A stretch of DNA of 58,852 bases from Candidatus Sulfopaludibacter sp. SbA3 (GCA_945913285.1 CAMEDD010000016.1:1-58852); one strand, 5' to 3'; shown: positions 47,730 to 57,291, counted from the first letter of the stretch. Numbers and translations: made by a program. The notes: generated from the letters alone by a model not told the origin.

Positions 47730-47825
47730 TATCGGCCCGAGCCGGATTTTCGCGCTCCGGCCCCTTCAAACCCCCGGTCAGACATGGTTTGTTGAACAAG
47801 ACAAAACATCCGGGAGGAAAACACT

Positions 47826-49574
47826 ATGGCCGAAGGCGCGATACCCAACTGGCCTGCCATGTCGATCGCAGATGCCAATGCGGCGCTCTCGGGCGCAGGA
47901 TCGCCGGTTGAACTTGAGGATGCTGTCATTCGCGGCGTTCCCATGAAGGTCTACAAGAACGCGCCGCCGACAGTGCCGGCCATCCTGGACGCGGCAGCCG
48001 AACAGTTCGGCGAGCGCACCTACATCGTTTATGAAAACGAGCGGGTGACCTTCCGCGCCTTGCAGATCGCCTCGCGCACGCTGGCGCGCAGCCTGCAAAC
48101 CGATTTCGGCGTGGAGAAGGGTGACCGCGTTGGCGTCATCATGCGCAACTATCCTGAATGGCCTCTGGGCTTCTACGCGGCGCTGAGTGTCGGCGCGATC
48201 ACGACGCCGATGAACTCCTGGTGGACAGCCGACGAACTCGAATACGGCCTCTCCTTCGCTGGCGTGAAGGTCGCCATCATTGATGCCCATATCTACGAGC
48301 GCATCCGGGACCGGCTGGCGCGTCTGCCGGACCTCAAGCACATCCTGATTGCGCGCGCTTCGGCCGAGGAGATTGCGGACCCGCGCGTCGCCTCTCTGAA
48401 TCCGATCGTGGGTGACCCCAATTCCTGGGCCAGGTTGCCCGACCCCGGACCGGTGAACGTGGCGCTCAGTCCCGAAGACGACGCGACGATCATGTACACG
48501 TCGGGCACAACCGGTAAGCCGAAAGGCGCCCTGGCGACGCACCGCGCAGTCGTCTCCAACATGTTCAACTCGCTGACCTGTCAGGCACGGATGTACTTGC
48601 GTAAGGGCGAGCCGGTTCCGGCGCCGGATCCGGACGCGATGCGCGCCACGCTGCTCGCTGTACCATTCTTCCATGCAACCGGCGCCTTCGCCGTCCTGAT
48701 CCCGTCCGCCCTGCGCGGAGACAAGATCGTCTCCATGTACAAATGGGATGCCGGGCAAGCCCTTCCGATCATCGAAGCCGAGAAGATAACGTCCGTAGGC
48801 GGCGTACCGGCCATTGCCTGGCAATTGCTCGAACATCCGGACCGGGACAAGTATGACCTCTCCAGCATCCAGGTCATATCCTATGGCGGCGCGCCATCTG
48901 CGCCGGAGCTGGTCTCGACCATCAAGAAACGCTTCCCCGACGCCGCCCCTGGCAACGGCTGGGGCATGACCGAGACCTGCGCAACAGCCACCCTGAATAT
49001 CGGCGAAGACTATGTGAACCGCCCGTCCAGCGCTGGCGCGCCGCCCGGCGCTGTCGAGATCAAGATCTGCGATCCTGAGGGCAGGGACGTCACACCAGGC
49101 GCAGTCGGCGAACTCTGGTGCAAGAGCCCGTCGAACTGCCGGCTTTACTGGAACCGGCCGGATGCAACCGCCGAGACCTTCCGCAATGGCTGGGTCGTCA
49201 CAGGCGACCTTGCGCGCATCGACGAGGAAGGCTTCCTCTATCTTGTGGACCGCGCCAAGGACATGCTGATCCGGGGCGGCGAGAACATCTACTGTATCGA
49301 AGTCGAGAATGCCTTGTACGACCATCCAGCGGTCATGGACGCTGCCGTTGTCGGGATCCAGCACAAGATCCTCGGCGAAGAAGTCGGCGCTGTCGTGCAG
49401 CTCAAACCGGGCAAGGCCGTCACGGAAGCCGAGCTTCGCGCACACGTCGCAGGGCAGATCGCGGCGTTCAAGGTGCCTGTCGAAATCCAGTTCCTCAACG
49501 AGCCGCTGCCGCGCAATGCGAACGGCAAGATCGTGAAAGCTGACCTTCGCCAGCGCTTCAAGGCGAGAGCGTAA
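47826..49574 (+). CDS. Acyl-CoA synthetase (AMP-binding family)
   Basis: 582 residues of the class I adenylate-forming fold. The phosphate-binding loop YTSGTTGKPKG is at 224-234; NGWGMTETCA and the hinge region GDLARIDEEGFLYLVDRAKDMLI follow, and the catalytic lysine lies in NANGKIVKADL near the C-terminus. It should activate a carboxylic acid, probably a fatty acid, to the acyl-CoA via an acyl-adenylate. A GGGAGGAAAACACT leader precedes the start. The aldo/keto reductase gene follows 4 bases later, suggesting cotranscription. Confidence 0.93.
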   Translation: MAEGAIPNWPAMSIADANAALSGAGSPVELEDAVIRGVPMKVYKNAPPTVPAILDAAAEQFGERTYIVYENERVTFRALQIASRTLARSLQTDFGVEKGDRVGVIMRNYPEWPLGFYAALSVGAITTPMNSWWTADELEYGLSFAGVKVAIIDAHIYERIRDRLARLPDLKHILIARASAEEIADPRVASLNPIVGDPNSWARLPDPGPVNVALSPEDDATIMYTSGTTGKPKGALATHRAVVSNMFNSLTCQARMYLRKGEPVPAPDPDAMRATLLAVPFFHATGAFAVLIPSALRGDKIVSMYKWDAGQALPIIEAEKITSVGGVPAIAWQLLEHPDRDKYDLSSIQVISYGGAPSAPELVSTIKKRFPDAAPGNGWGMTETCATATLNIGEDYVNRPSSAGAPPGAVEIKICDPEGRDVTPGAVGELWCKSPSNCRLYWNRPDATAETFRNGWVVTGDLARIDEEGFLYLVDRAKDMLIRGGENIYCIEVENALYDHPAVMDAAVVGIQHKILGEEVGAVVQLKPGKAVTEAELRAHVAGQIAAFKVPVEIQFLNEPLPRNANGKIVKADLRQRFKARA

Positions 49575-49578
49575 CACA

Positions 49579-50592
49579 ATGAGCACAGCCAAACGCCGCA
49601 TCGGCGACCGGGACATCCACCCTGTCGGCCTCGGGTGCATGAACATCACCCACGCCTATGGTCCTGCGATGGATGAGACGGCTGCCAAGGCTCTGCTTGT
49701 CCGCGCGCTCGATCTCGGCTGCGATTTTCTTGATACAGCCACGATCTACGGTATGGGCCGCAGCGAGGAACTGATCGCTGAAGCGCTCGGTCATCGCCGG
49801 AAGGAATACTTCCTCGCCAGCAAATGCGTGCTCGGCTTCAGAGATGGACAGCGCTATCTTGACGGGCGCCCCGAGGCGATCAAGTCCGCATGCGACGCGA
49901 GCCTGAAACGTTTGCGCACGGACGTCATCGACCTTTACTACCTGCATCGCCCGGATCCCAACGTTCCGATCGAAGACTCCGCCGGCGCGTTGGGCGATCT
50001 CGTGAAAGCCGGCAAGATCCGCTTCATCGGGCTCTCGGAAATGGGCGAAGACCAGCTGCGCCGCGCACACGCCGTGCACCCTGTTGCCGCGATGCAGTCT
50101 GAATACTCCCTCTGGGTGCGCAATCCCGAGATTGCCGTTCTGGAGGCATGCAGGGAACTTGGCACCGCGCTGGTCGCCTTCTCACCGGTCGGCCGGGGCT
50201 TTCTCGCCGATCCGCCCGCCGACCCCGCGAAGTTCCACGACGCCGATTTGCGGCGCATCATGTTTCCGCGCTTTGACGCCGCGTTCTATCCAAAGAACCT
50301 GGCGCTCCTGGAAGAAACCCGCTCGGTCGCCCGTGACGCAGGCTGTTCGGTGGCCCAATTGGCGCTCGCCTGGACGATGGCGAAAGGCGAACACGTCCTG
50401 CCGATCCCGGGCACAACCAGCCTCGCGCATCTCGAAGAAAACCACCGGGCAGCCGATGTTACCCTCAGCGCCGCGCAGGTCGCCCGGCTTGACGCGCATT
50501 TCGCGCCCGAGCGCGCCGCCGGCCCACGCTACAATGCTATGGGGCAGGCGAGCGTCACGACGGAGATGTACGATTTTGAAAAGTCCGTGTAG
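49579..50592 (+). CDS. Aldo/keto reductase
   Basis: 337 residues with the catalytic tetrad D52, Y57 (LDTATIYGMG), K82 (ASKCVL) and H123 (YYLHRPDPN) and the C-terminal NADPH-binding stretch ending GTTSLAHLEENHRA. It is nearest the YakC/AKR13-like branch that reduces aldehydes and ketones with NADPH. The natural substrate is unknown. It lies 4 bases after the acyl-CoA synthetase gene; a strong hairpin follows 19 bases after its stop. Confidence 0.92.
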   Translation: MSTAKRRIGDRDIHPVGLGCMNITHAYGPAMDETAAKALLVRALDLGCDFLDTATIYGMGRSEELIAEALGHRRKEYFLASKCVLGFRDGQRYLDGRPEAIKSACDASLKRLRTDVIDLYYLHRPDPNVPIEDSAGALGDLVKAGKIRFIGLSEMGEDQLRRAHAVHPVAAMQSEYSLWVRNPEIAVLEACRELGTALVAFSPVGRGFLADPPADPAKFHDADLRRIMFPRFDAAFYPKNLALLEETRSVARDAGCSVAQLALAWTMAKGEHVLPIPGTTSLAHLEENHRAADVTLSAAQVARLDAHFAPERAAGPRYNAMGQASVTTEMYDFEKSV

Positions 50593-50611
50593 CGAACATT
50601 AAATATTGACC

Positions 50612-50636
50612 GCCAGCCTGTAGCAGACAGGCGGGC
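50612..50636 (+). terminator. Hairpin after the aldo/keto reductase gene
   Basis: GCCTGT pairs with ACAGGC around AGCAG; the stem extends outward by three more pairs past one A-G mismatch. It lies 19 bases after the stop and would end the acyl-CoA synthetase/reductase transcript. A T-run is missing. Confidence 0.45.
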
Positions 50637-50687
50637 AGCGAATAGCGCAGCCGCCTTCTGACCCTCGACGCCCTTTACGCATGGACA

Positions 50688-50705
50688 GACTCACAGTAGC
50701 GACTC
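50688..50705 (+). promoter_or_regulatory. Two GANTC (CcrM) sites upstream of the M19-like gene
   Basis: GACTC occurs at 50688-50692 and 50701-50705, 13 bases apart, in the region before the ATG at 50761. GANTC is the target of CcrM, whose C-terminus is encoded at the window start. Clustered sites in a promoter can couple expression to replication in related bacteria; here this is inference. Confidence 0.35.
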
Positions 50706-50720
50706 CATATTCTGATGCAT

Positions 50721-50738
50721 GCGGCGGTCAGCCGCCGC
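50721..50738 (+). other. GC-rich hairpin in the leader of the M19-like gene
   Basis: GCGGCGG pairs perfectly with CCGCCGC around a TCAG tetraloop, 22 bases upstream of the ATG at 50761 and just before the GGGGAGGGGAGG ribosome site. Its position could affect translation, but it may also belong to a promoter or be incidental. Confidence 0.4.
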
Positions 50739-50760
50739 CAATCCGGGGAGGGGAGGCGTC

Positions 50761-53700
50761 ATGGCGTTCGGACTGAAATGGGAAAAGAAATCCGGGTTCA
50801 AGCTTGCCGCAGGGTTGGCTTCTTTGACGATATTCGCGGTCTCCGCCGTTTGGATTCCGGTGGCTTCAGCAGAGCAGAAGGACACCAAGACCCAGGAGCC
50901 GAAAGTCGAAACCACGCCGCCGCAGATCAAGGCCGGGCCATTATTGCCCAAGATCGTTTTGCCGGCTGATCCGGTCATCAAGGAACCCATCAAGCCAACG
51001 GAGAAAACGCCCACAACTCTGCCGGGTGTGAAGCTCGATCCAAAGGTGCTGGAGCGACCCATTCTTGGTGGATATGGTCTGAAGATCGATCCCGATCTCC
51101 TCAAACCCGTCGTGCCGCCGCTGTTCGGCTATGCAGATCTGCACGCGCACCCCGCCAGTTTCCTCGGCTTCGGGGGGCAGGCTGATGGCAAGCGCGGCAT
51201 GATGTGGGGGCGCCCCGCCGTGGGTTCGACCCGCACGCTGGACTTCGCGCAGCGTTACGGCACCTGCACCCACGAAAATCACGCGCCTGGCTTCGACGAA
51301 GATCCGATCCGCAAGATGGTGCGTGACACGATCATCAGCGTCGCCGACGGGCGCACACGCTATCCTCATGGTCCCAACACGGCAGGCAGCGTCCCCAGCT
51401 GGCCGCACTCTCTCGTGCTCAGCCACCAGCAGATCGACGTGCCGTGGCTGCAACGCGCGCATCAAGGCGGTCTGCGTCTCATGGTGGCGTCCACTGTTGA
51501 CAATGAAGTCATCTCGACGCTGCACCGCACCTGGGACCTCGGCAATACCTACCAGATCGCGCGGGCGTTGTTGCAGGGCCGGGATCTTCGCCCGTTCCTC
51601 CTGATGCCCCGGCCGAACTTCGCCTTCGTCTCCTCCGTCACCCAGATCACCTTCATCCGCCAGATGGTCGGCGAGAACAGCGCGTGGATGGAAATCGCGC
51701 TGACGGGCGCGGACGCGCGGCGCATCATTTCCGAAGGCAAGCTCGCGATCGTCCTGGCGGTCGAGATGGACAGCCTCGAGCCCGCGCAAATCCTCCGGCT
51801 CGTGAACGAGCACGGCGTACGCGTGGTCACGCCGATCCACTTTGTCGATAACAGCTTCGGCGGCGCCGCAGCCTATTCAGACATCTTCAGCCTGCTGAAT
51901 GGTATTGTCGGGCGCGCGCACGACTCGACTGGCGCGCCGGGTCCGTACCAGCTGATTGCCGACTCGAATCTCGACTTCCGCATCAACCGGTTCGGCGGCG
52001 TCATGGCCCCGCAGATCGAATCCCTTACCAACAGCGCCCTGCGCTGGAATGCCGTCGGCACAGACTGCGCGCCCACCGCCCACAGCACGGTGCGTGAGGC
52101 CAACCTCGGCTGCGCTGGCAGCCGAAATGCGAAAGGCCTCGTTGACGATGGGCGCGCTATCGAAGATCTGATCCGCGCTGGCGCAATGGTGGACATGGCG
52201 CACATGTCCCAGCTGTCGACCGAGAAGACGCTTGAAATCGCTGAACGGCTCAGCTGCCCGGTTGTCTACACGCACGGCGCCAGCCGTCCTGAAGGGTTTG
52301 CCGTTGGCGCCAGCGAACGCTCGATCCGCGAGTCAGAACTGGACCGTTTGTTCGACCTCGGCGGTGTCATGGGCATGGGCACAGGCCCCGGCGAACAGTT
52401 CGACAATCCGGACCGTATCTATTTCAACTACGGCAACCCGCTCATCGAACTCGCGGGCAGCCGCAACAGCTGGACATTCGACCTGCGCCAGGTCGAAGCC
52501 AATGCCACCTTCCGCAATAGTCCCTTCACGCGCTGGCGCACCACCGTCCGTATCGGCAACGACAATGTCGAAGGCGGCAATCCGCTGAGCGTGGCGCTGG
52601 TGACGTCCTCCGGCACTGAAATCGGAACCTGCAGCCTCAATCCCGGCAATCACGGCGTCAGCGGCGGCGCAGTGCTCGGTCCGATCGAGTGCACGCTGCC
52701 GGCAAGCCGCAACATTGCAGACGTCCGGGCCGTTCTACTAAAGCACGGCGCCAGCTGCGGCGCGCCGTGTACGGGCGATAATGTTGACATTGATGAGCTC
52801 CGCATCGAAGCCCTCACCGGCGATGCGCGCGGCTGGCTGACGCTCGTCCAGCGTACCGGTGGCCGGGAAGGGGAAGTGGTTCGCCTGAAAGGCCCGTCCG
52901 TTCCGTTGTCGATAGGCGACCAGGTACGCGCGGCGCTTGGCTCCGACTTCTACGTCACACACCTCCTGCCGCGCCCTCGCACGATCTTCACAATCAGCGA
53001 GCTGCGCATTGCGACCTTCACCAACGAGGATGACCTGTCGCGCTCCGGCGCCGCCGTGTTCAGCACCGACCTTTCGGGTCACCGCACCAGCGTCGAGACA
53101 AATCTCCACGGCGGCGGCGCGATGCCGAGCGGAACGCTATCCGAGGACACGCTGACCCTGTCTTCGGGCCGCGAAACCCTGAAGACGCTGACTGCCTTCC
53201 GCCTGCGCAACGGTCATCCGGATGCGGAGATGCTGAACAAGATCATCGCCATCCGCGCGGCCGCCTCGCGCGGCACCATCAGCCCTCTGGATCTCGATTT
53301 CATGGTCGGCAGCCTCGCGGCGATCATCGGTGCCGCTGCGCCCGTGGCAATTGCGGACCCCGTTACTGCAGGCCTCAGTCTCATCTTCTCCGGGCTCCTT
53401 GCCGACGCCGGCATCGATCCTCTGCGAGACAACTGGAGTACGCGCATCGCGGTCTGGGCCAACTCGACGCCGCTACTCGTCGGTTACCTTCCGACCCAGC
53501 GCCTGAAGGGCCAGCAGCCGGACGCGCTTCTGTACCGCGGCCTGCCGGAGGGTATCGTGGAAGCCGACCTCTATTCCGGCATCATCCTCGACTACATCCT
53601 CCGCGACGATCTTGATGACGGCAACAAGCTCGAGTTCTCGGTCACGTTCGCAGATGGCAGCCGATATGCCCGCCGCGCGGCGCGGAGCGTGAAACTGTCG

Positions 53701-54261
53701 GGCGGCAAGGAGTACCGCGCCTATATTCCGTTCGACCGCCAGCAGGCCGGGCGTGACTTTTCCAGCTTCACCGTCGCCCGCACCGATGGCACCGACATTC
53801 GCCTGCGCTCGCTGGACATCGGTGTTGCCCGCGATCCGATGGGCAAATGGGGCGAGGAATACCTGCACCTGGCCGCCCGCGCACGGGTGCCTGGCCAGGT
53901 TGCACTCGGCACCGATCTCAGCGGTTTCGAGGCCTTGTTGCCGTTCACGGCCGCGCCGCTGGATTATCCGTTCAACATAGAAACGGTCGCCGGCCGCACG
54001 GACCCCGCGCGCGCCGCACTCAGCGTTCCTGCTGTGCTAGAAGCGGACAGGATCATGGGCGGAAGGGTGCTCAGTGTAAAGACGGATGGCATTTCCACCG
54101 TCGGCCAGCTACCGGACTTCGTGGCATCGGCGCACCTGCTGAACACCTCCGCCGCCGGCAGAAAACAGGTCGGCCCGGAACTGTTCAAAAGCGCGGACGC
54201 CTATGTGAAATCATGGGAACGCCTCGACACGATCCGGACGTCGCCGACCTGCACGCCTTAG
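50761..54261 (+). CDS. Large secreted M19 (membrane dipeptidase)-like protein with a big insertion
   Basis: 1166 residues from ATG 50761, with a very purine-rich GGGGAGGGGAGG site. A signal peptide (cleavage near ASA-EQ, residue 37) and a Pro/Lys-rich linker (40-120) lead to an M19-like amidohydrolase: DLHAH (126-130), AVEMDSLEP (E335), MVDMAHMS (H481) and VVYTHGASR (H505). The block VALGTDLSGF (D1052) and the final IST-VGQLPDF...AYVKSWERL look like the end of the same fold, so about 485 residues (545-1028) seem inserted within it. The insertion has beta-rich parts with cysteines and a hydrophobic helical pair. Its substrate is unknown; it acts outside the inner membrane. Confidence 0.8.
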   Translation: MAFGLKWEKKSGFKLAAGLASLTIFAVSAVWIPVASAEQKDTKTQEPKVETTPPQIKAGPLLPKIVLPADPVIKEPIKPTEKTPTTLPGVKLDPKVLERPILGGYGLKIDPDLLKPVVPPLFGYADLHAHPASFLGFGGQADGKRGMMWGRPAVGSTRTLDFAQRYGTCTHENHAPGFDEDPIRKMVRDTIISVADGRTRYPHGPNTAGSVPSWPHSLVLSHQQIDVPWLQRAHQGGLRLMVASTVDNEVISTLHRTWDLGNTYQIARALLQGRDLRPFLLMPRPNFAFVSSVTQITFIRQMVGENSAWMEIALTGADARRIISEGKLAIVLAVEMDSLEPAQILRLVNEHGVRVVTPIHFVDNSFGGAAAYSDIFSLLNGIVGRAHDSTGAPGPYQLIADSNLDFRINRFGGVMAPQIESLTNSALRWNAVGTDCAPTAHSTVREANLGCAGSRNAKGLVDDGRAIEDLIRAGAMVDMAHMSQLSTEKTLEIAERLSCPVVYTHGASRPEGFAVGASERSIRESELDRLFDLGGVMGMGTGPGEQFDNPDRIYFNYGNPLIELAGSRNSWTFDLRQVEANATFRNSPFTRWRTTVRIGNDNVEGGNPLSVALVTSSGTEIGTCSLNPGNHGVSGGAVLGPIECTLPASRNIADVRAVLLKHGASCGAPCTGDNVDIDELRIEALTGDARGWLTLVQRTGGREGEVVRLKGPSVPLSIGDQVRAALGSDFYVTHLLPRPRTIFTISELRIATFTNEDDLSRSGAAVFSTDLSGHRTSVETNLHGGGAMPSGTLSEDTLTLSSGRETLKTLTAFRLRNGHPDAEMLNKIIAIRAAASRGTISPLDLDFMVGSLAAIIGAAAPVAIADPVTAGLSLIFSGLLADAGIDPLRDNWSTRIAVWANSTPLLVGYLPTQRLKGQQPDALLYRGLPEGIVEADLYSGIILDYILRDDLDDGNKLEFSVTFADGSRYARRAARSVKLSGGKEYRAYIPFDRQQAGRDFSSFTVARTDGTDIRLRSLDIGVARDPMGKWGEEYLHLAARARVPGQVALGTDLSGFEALLPFTAAPLDYPFNIETVAGRTDPARAALSVPAVLEADRIMGGRVLSVKTDGISTVGQLPDFVASAHLLNTSAAGRKQVGPELFKSADAYVKSWERLDTIRTSPTCTP
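52393..53845 (+). other. Putative insertion inside the M19-like catalytic domain
   Basis: These bases encode about residues 545-1028 of the M19-like protein, between LGGVMGMGTG and KWGEEYLHLA. Both flanks look like neighbouring pieces of one amidohydrolase fold, whereas the interior has beta-sandwich-like segments (GNDNVEGGNPLSVALV; CGAPCTGDNVDIDELRIEAL) and a hydrophobic helical segment (VGSLAAIIGAAAPVAIADP). Borders are estimated from motif order only. Confidence 0.5.
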
Positions 54262-54277
54262 TGCGGCGAAGCGGGGC

Positions 54278-56011
54278 CTAACCGCCGCCGAAACGCTCGG
54301 TCCATTCGGCGACCTGCGTGTCCTCGATCTTCTGGAACAGCACGTCCGGCGGCGTGATCACATGGCCGCGCGGAATGGCGTCGAGTAGGGCCGCGAAGTC
54401 CTCCGTCTTCGATGCACCCGGCATCTTGCGGTTGGCTTCCGGGATGCCCAGCGCATCCAGAATCTTCTTCGCCGCATCCGGAATGATCGGCTGTGCTATA
54501 ATGCCAAACACGGCGGCCAGGTTGATGCCCGCCCGTACGCCGACAGCGGCGCCGTCCACATCCGACTTGTACTTCACCCAGGGCTCGGCCTTGGTCAGAT
54601 ATTCGTTGCCCGCAGCCCAGAGTGCGCGCGTCTCGGCCGCCGCTTTGCGAAACTCCATGGCCTCGTAATACTCGTCGATGGCTTTCAGCCGCGTTGCCAG
54701 TTCATTCGCCATCCAGGCTTCCGCCTCGCCGGGTTCGCCAGCCTCCGGAACCTTGCCATCAAACTTCGACGCGCAGTACTTCGTGATGCGGTTGACGAAA
54801 TTGCCGAGCACGTTTGCGAGATCAGAATTGACGGCGGCCTGGAAGCCTTCCCAGGTGAAAGCTGCGTCTGATCCCTCGGGCGCATTGGCGATCAGGTACC
54901 AGCGCCAGTAATCCGCAGGCAGAAGACTGAGCGCCGTATCCATGAACACGCCGCGCTTGTTACTGGTCGAGAACTTGCCGCCATACCAGGTGACCCAATT
55001 GAAGGCCTTCAGCTTGTCCACAGTTTTCCATGGCTCTCCCAAACCAAGCAAGGTCACAGGAAAGCTGACCGTGTGGAACGCCACGTTGTCCTTGCCCATG
55101 AACTGGACATACTCGGTCTGGTCCGCGCCCTTGTCGCGGCGCCAGAGCTTCTCCCAGTCATTGCCGGTCGCCTCGGCCCACTCCTGCGTCGCAGAAATGT
55201 AGCCGATCGGCGCATCGAACCAGACATAGAACACCTTGTTCTCGAACCCGGGACGAGGTGTTCCGTCGGCGGACATTACCTTCACGCCCCAGCTGAGATC
55301 GCGCGTTATCGAGCGTGCGATCAGGCCCTCATCCAGCCACTTGTTCGCGATCGACACGGCGAGCGATGGCCAGTTCTGCCCCTTTTCGTTCACCCAGGCG
55401 CGGATCGTCTCCTGCATGCCCGTCTGCTGGAGATAGAGGTGCTCAGTGTCCCGGATCTCGATGTTCCGGCTGCCGGTCACAGCTGAGTAGGGATTCTTGA
55501 GATCGACAGGGTCGAGCAGGCGCCCGCAATTGTCGCACTGATCGCCGCGCGCCTTCTCGAAGCCGCAATGGGGGCAGGTGCCTTCGACATAGCGATCCGG
55601 AAGGAAACGGCCATCATCGACCGCATAGACCTGTTTCGAGGTCTGCGACGCGATCAATCCATTCTGCTCAAGCATCTGCGCAAAATGCTGGGTCAGTTTG
55701 TGGTTTGCCGGACGCGACGTGCGGCCGAACCAGTCATACGACAACAGGAAGCCTTCGCCGGCCTTGCGCTGGATTTCGTATTGTTCGTCGCAATACTGCT
55801 GCACGGTCTGGCCGGCCGCCTGCGCAGCCAGTTCGGCCGGTGTGCCATGCTCGTCCGTCGCGCAGATATAGGTGACGTCATGGCCTTTGAGCCGCATCAC
55901 CCGCGCGTACACGTCGGCCGGCAGCATCGACCCGGCGAGGTTGCCAAGGTGCTTGACGCCGTTGATGTAGGGCAGGGCAGAGGTGATGAGAATGCGCCGG
56001 GTCTGGGTCAT
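54278..56011 (-). CDS. metG: Methionyl-tRNA synthetase
   Basis: 577 residues, class I synthetase. The HIGH-type motif is KHLGN (H21), the zinc knuckle has C146, C149, C159 and C162 (CPHCG, CDNCG), and the KMSKS-type loop reads FSTSNKRGV with K352, the variant seen in many MetRS of this subfamily. The C-terminal anticodon-binding helical domain is present and there is no tRNA-binding EMAP extension. It charges tRNA-Met for initiation and elongation. Convergent with the M19-like gene, 16 bases apart. Confidence 0.96.
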   Translation of the reverse strand: MTQTRRILITSALPYINGVKHLGNLAGSMLPADVYARVMRLKGHDVTYICATDEHGTPAELAAQAAGQTVQQYCDEQYEIQRKAGEGFLLSYDWFGRTSRPANHKLTQHFAQMLEQNGLIASQTSKQVYAVDDGRFLPDRYVEGTCPHCGFEKARGDQCDNCGRLLDPVDLKNPYSAVTGSRNIEIRDTEHLYLQQTGMQETIRAWVNEKGQNWPSLAVSIANKWLDEGLIARSITRDLSWGVKVMSADGTPRPGFENKVFYVWFDAPIGYISATQEWAEATGNDWEKLWRRDKGADQTEYVQFMGKDNVAFHTVSFPVTLLGLGEPWKTVDKLKAFNWVTWYGGKFSTSNKRGVFMDTALSLLPADYWRWYLIANAPEGSDAAFTWEGFQAAVNSDLANVLGNFVNRITKYCASKFDGKVPEAGEPGEAEAWMANELATRLKAIDEYYEAMEFRKAAAETRALWAAGNEYLTKAEPWVKYKSDVDGAAVGVRAGINLAAVFGIIAQPIIPDAAKKILDALGIPEANRKMPGASKTEDFAALLDAIPRGHVITPPDVLFQKIEDTQVAEWTERFGGG

Positions 56012-56078
56012 GGAGGCAAATGGGCCTTTCGGATCAGAGGAGTGGGTCTTTTAGCGCGCCGCGCGGCAAAGGAAAGCG

Positions 56079-57263
56079 CTAGCCCCGGCCCCAATAGGTA
56101 ATCCGGCGCAGCACTACCTCCATCGGTCCGCGCGGCGCAAAGCTTCGCCAGAGGCCGGTGAAGACCAGAGATGCGACCCCAACGCCCGCCGCTACGAGGG
56201 TCGCCTCAGCGGCTGCCATCCGGCCAAAGGCATCGAGCCCGTAGGCAGAAAAGATCAGCGAGAAGAGGAGGGATTGAAGAAGATAAGCGGTGAGCGACGC
56301 TGAACCGGCCCGTGCGAGGAAGCGGCGAACAGGCCCGGCAACGCCGCCGGACGCCGCGGCGATCAGCCCGGCATAACCAAGCGCCGCAAAGGCCGAGAAC
56401 GCCATGATCACGCCGCTGCCGAGGATGAACGTACTGTCCACCGACAAGGCGGCATTCAGAAGGATCCAGGCCCCCACAGCACTCCCGGCGAGGCCGAGTG
56501 GAAGAAACACCCGCCGGGACAGCTTCCATATCTGGGCGGACGGCTGATCGATGACGCCCGACTTAACGGCGGCCAACCCGAAACAGAAGAACCCGAACAC
56601 GGCGATGCCCTGTTGAATGATCACGCTGGGCAGCACAAAGGGCAGGAGGTTCAGCCGGTAGGCGGCCGCCTGCATGAAGTTGCCTTCGCCAAAGGCGGCC
56701 ATCGCTTCGGCCTCCATCTGGTCATAGCCGGCATCGGCCATGGCCTCGGGCGCAAAGGTCTCGCCGGCCCACTGCAGGGCCCCGAAGCTCAGCAGCAGCA
56801 ACGTATTGAGGGCAATGAGAATGATCCCTGTACGGACCAGTACTTTGACCGTTGCGTCCCGCAGCACGAACAGGAGGCAGCCGAGCAGGCCGTAGGTCAG
56901 CAGGATGTCGCCGATCCAGAAAAACACGAAATGCAGCGCGCCGAGAACGATCAGCGCTGCCATCCGGCGGAAGTATCGCGGCCCGAAATCCTAGCCGGCC
57001 CGCGCCGCGGCCGAAAGCTGATAGCTGAGCCCTGCGCCGAACATCATCGAGAAGAGGGGATAGGACTTCATCAGGAAGAGGCCCGCGACACCGGCAAAGG
57101 CCGCCTGATCCAGCCCCATGTTCAGTCCGCCATCGTGGAACCCGCTGGTGAACGGCTGGGCGAAGCCGACAACGTTGACGACGGCTATGCCGAACAGGGC
57201 GAACGCCCGCAGCAGGTCGGGCATCAGGGCACGTTCAGCTGGCTCCGGCGGCGTCGGCATCAC
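56079..57263 (-). pseudogene. DUF418 membrane protein interrupted by one in-frame amber codon
   Basis: Two open pieces share one frame: 57263-56991 (90 residues, ending SAAARAG) and the ATG at 56963 onward (294 residues). They are separated by a TAG at 56991-56993 and nine sense codons (DFGPRYFRR) that join smoothly, so restoring one codon gives a full-length protein of about 394 residues. The N-terminal FALFGIAVVNVVGF, LFSMMFGAGLSYQL and the later HFVFFWIGDILLTYGLLG match the DUF418 (YeiB-like) family of multi-helix membrane proteins. The start is GTG 57263 or ATG 57260. It may be a recent pseudogene, an allele, or a sequencing error. Confidence 0.8.
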
Positions 57264-57281
57264 GAATCCCCAACTTATTGT

Positions 57282-57291
57282 TTATCGATAA
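57282..57291. promoter_or_regulatory. TTATCGATAA palindrome upstream of the DUF418 gene
   Basis: A perfect 10-base palindrome, AT-rich against its surroundings, lies 19 bases upstream of the DUF418 start. The position is fitting for an operator, but a single short palindrome is weak evidence. Confidence 0.28.

Noticed and set aside
47778-49649. Minus-strand ORF of 623 codons opposite the acyl-CoA synthetase
   Set aside because: Shadow frame; the plus strand holds all adenylation motifs.
54263-54288. GCGGCG...CGCCGC inverted repeat between the M19-like gene and metG
   Set aside because: The loop is long and the repeat covers the metG stop region; GC-rich chance pairing is likely.
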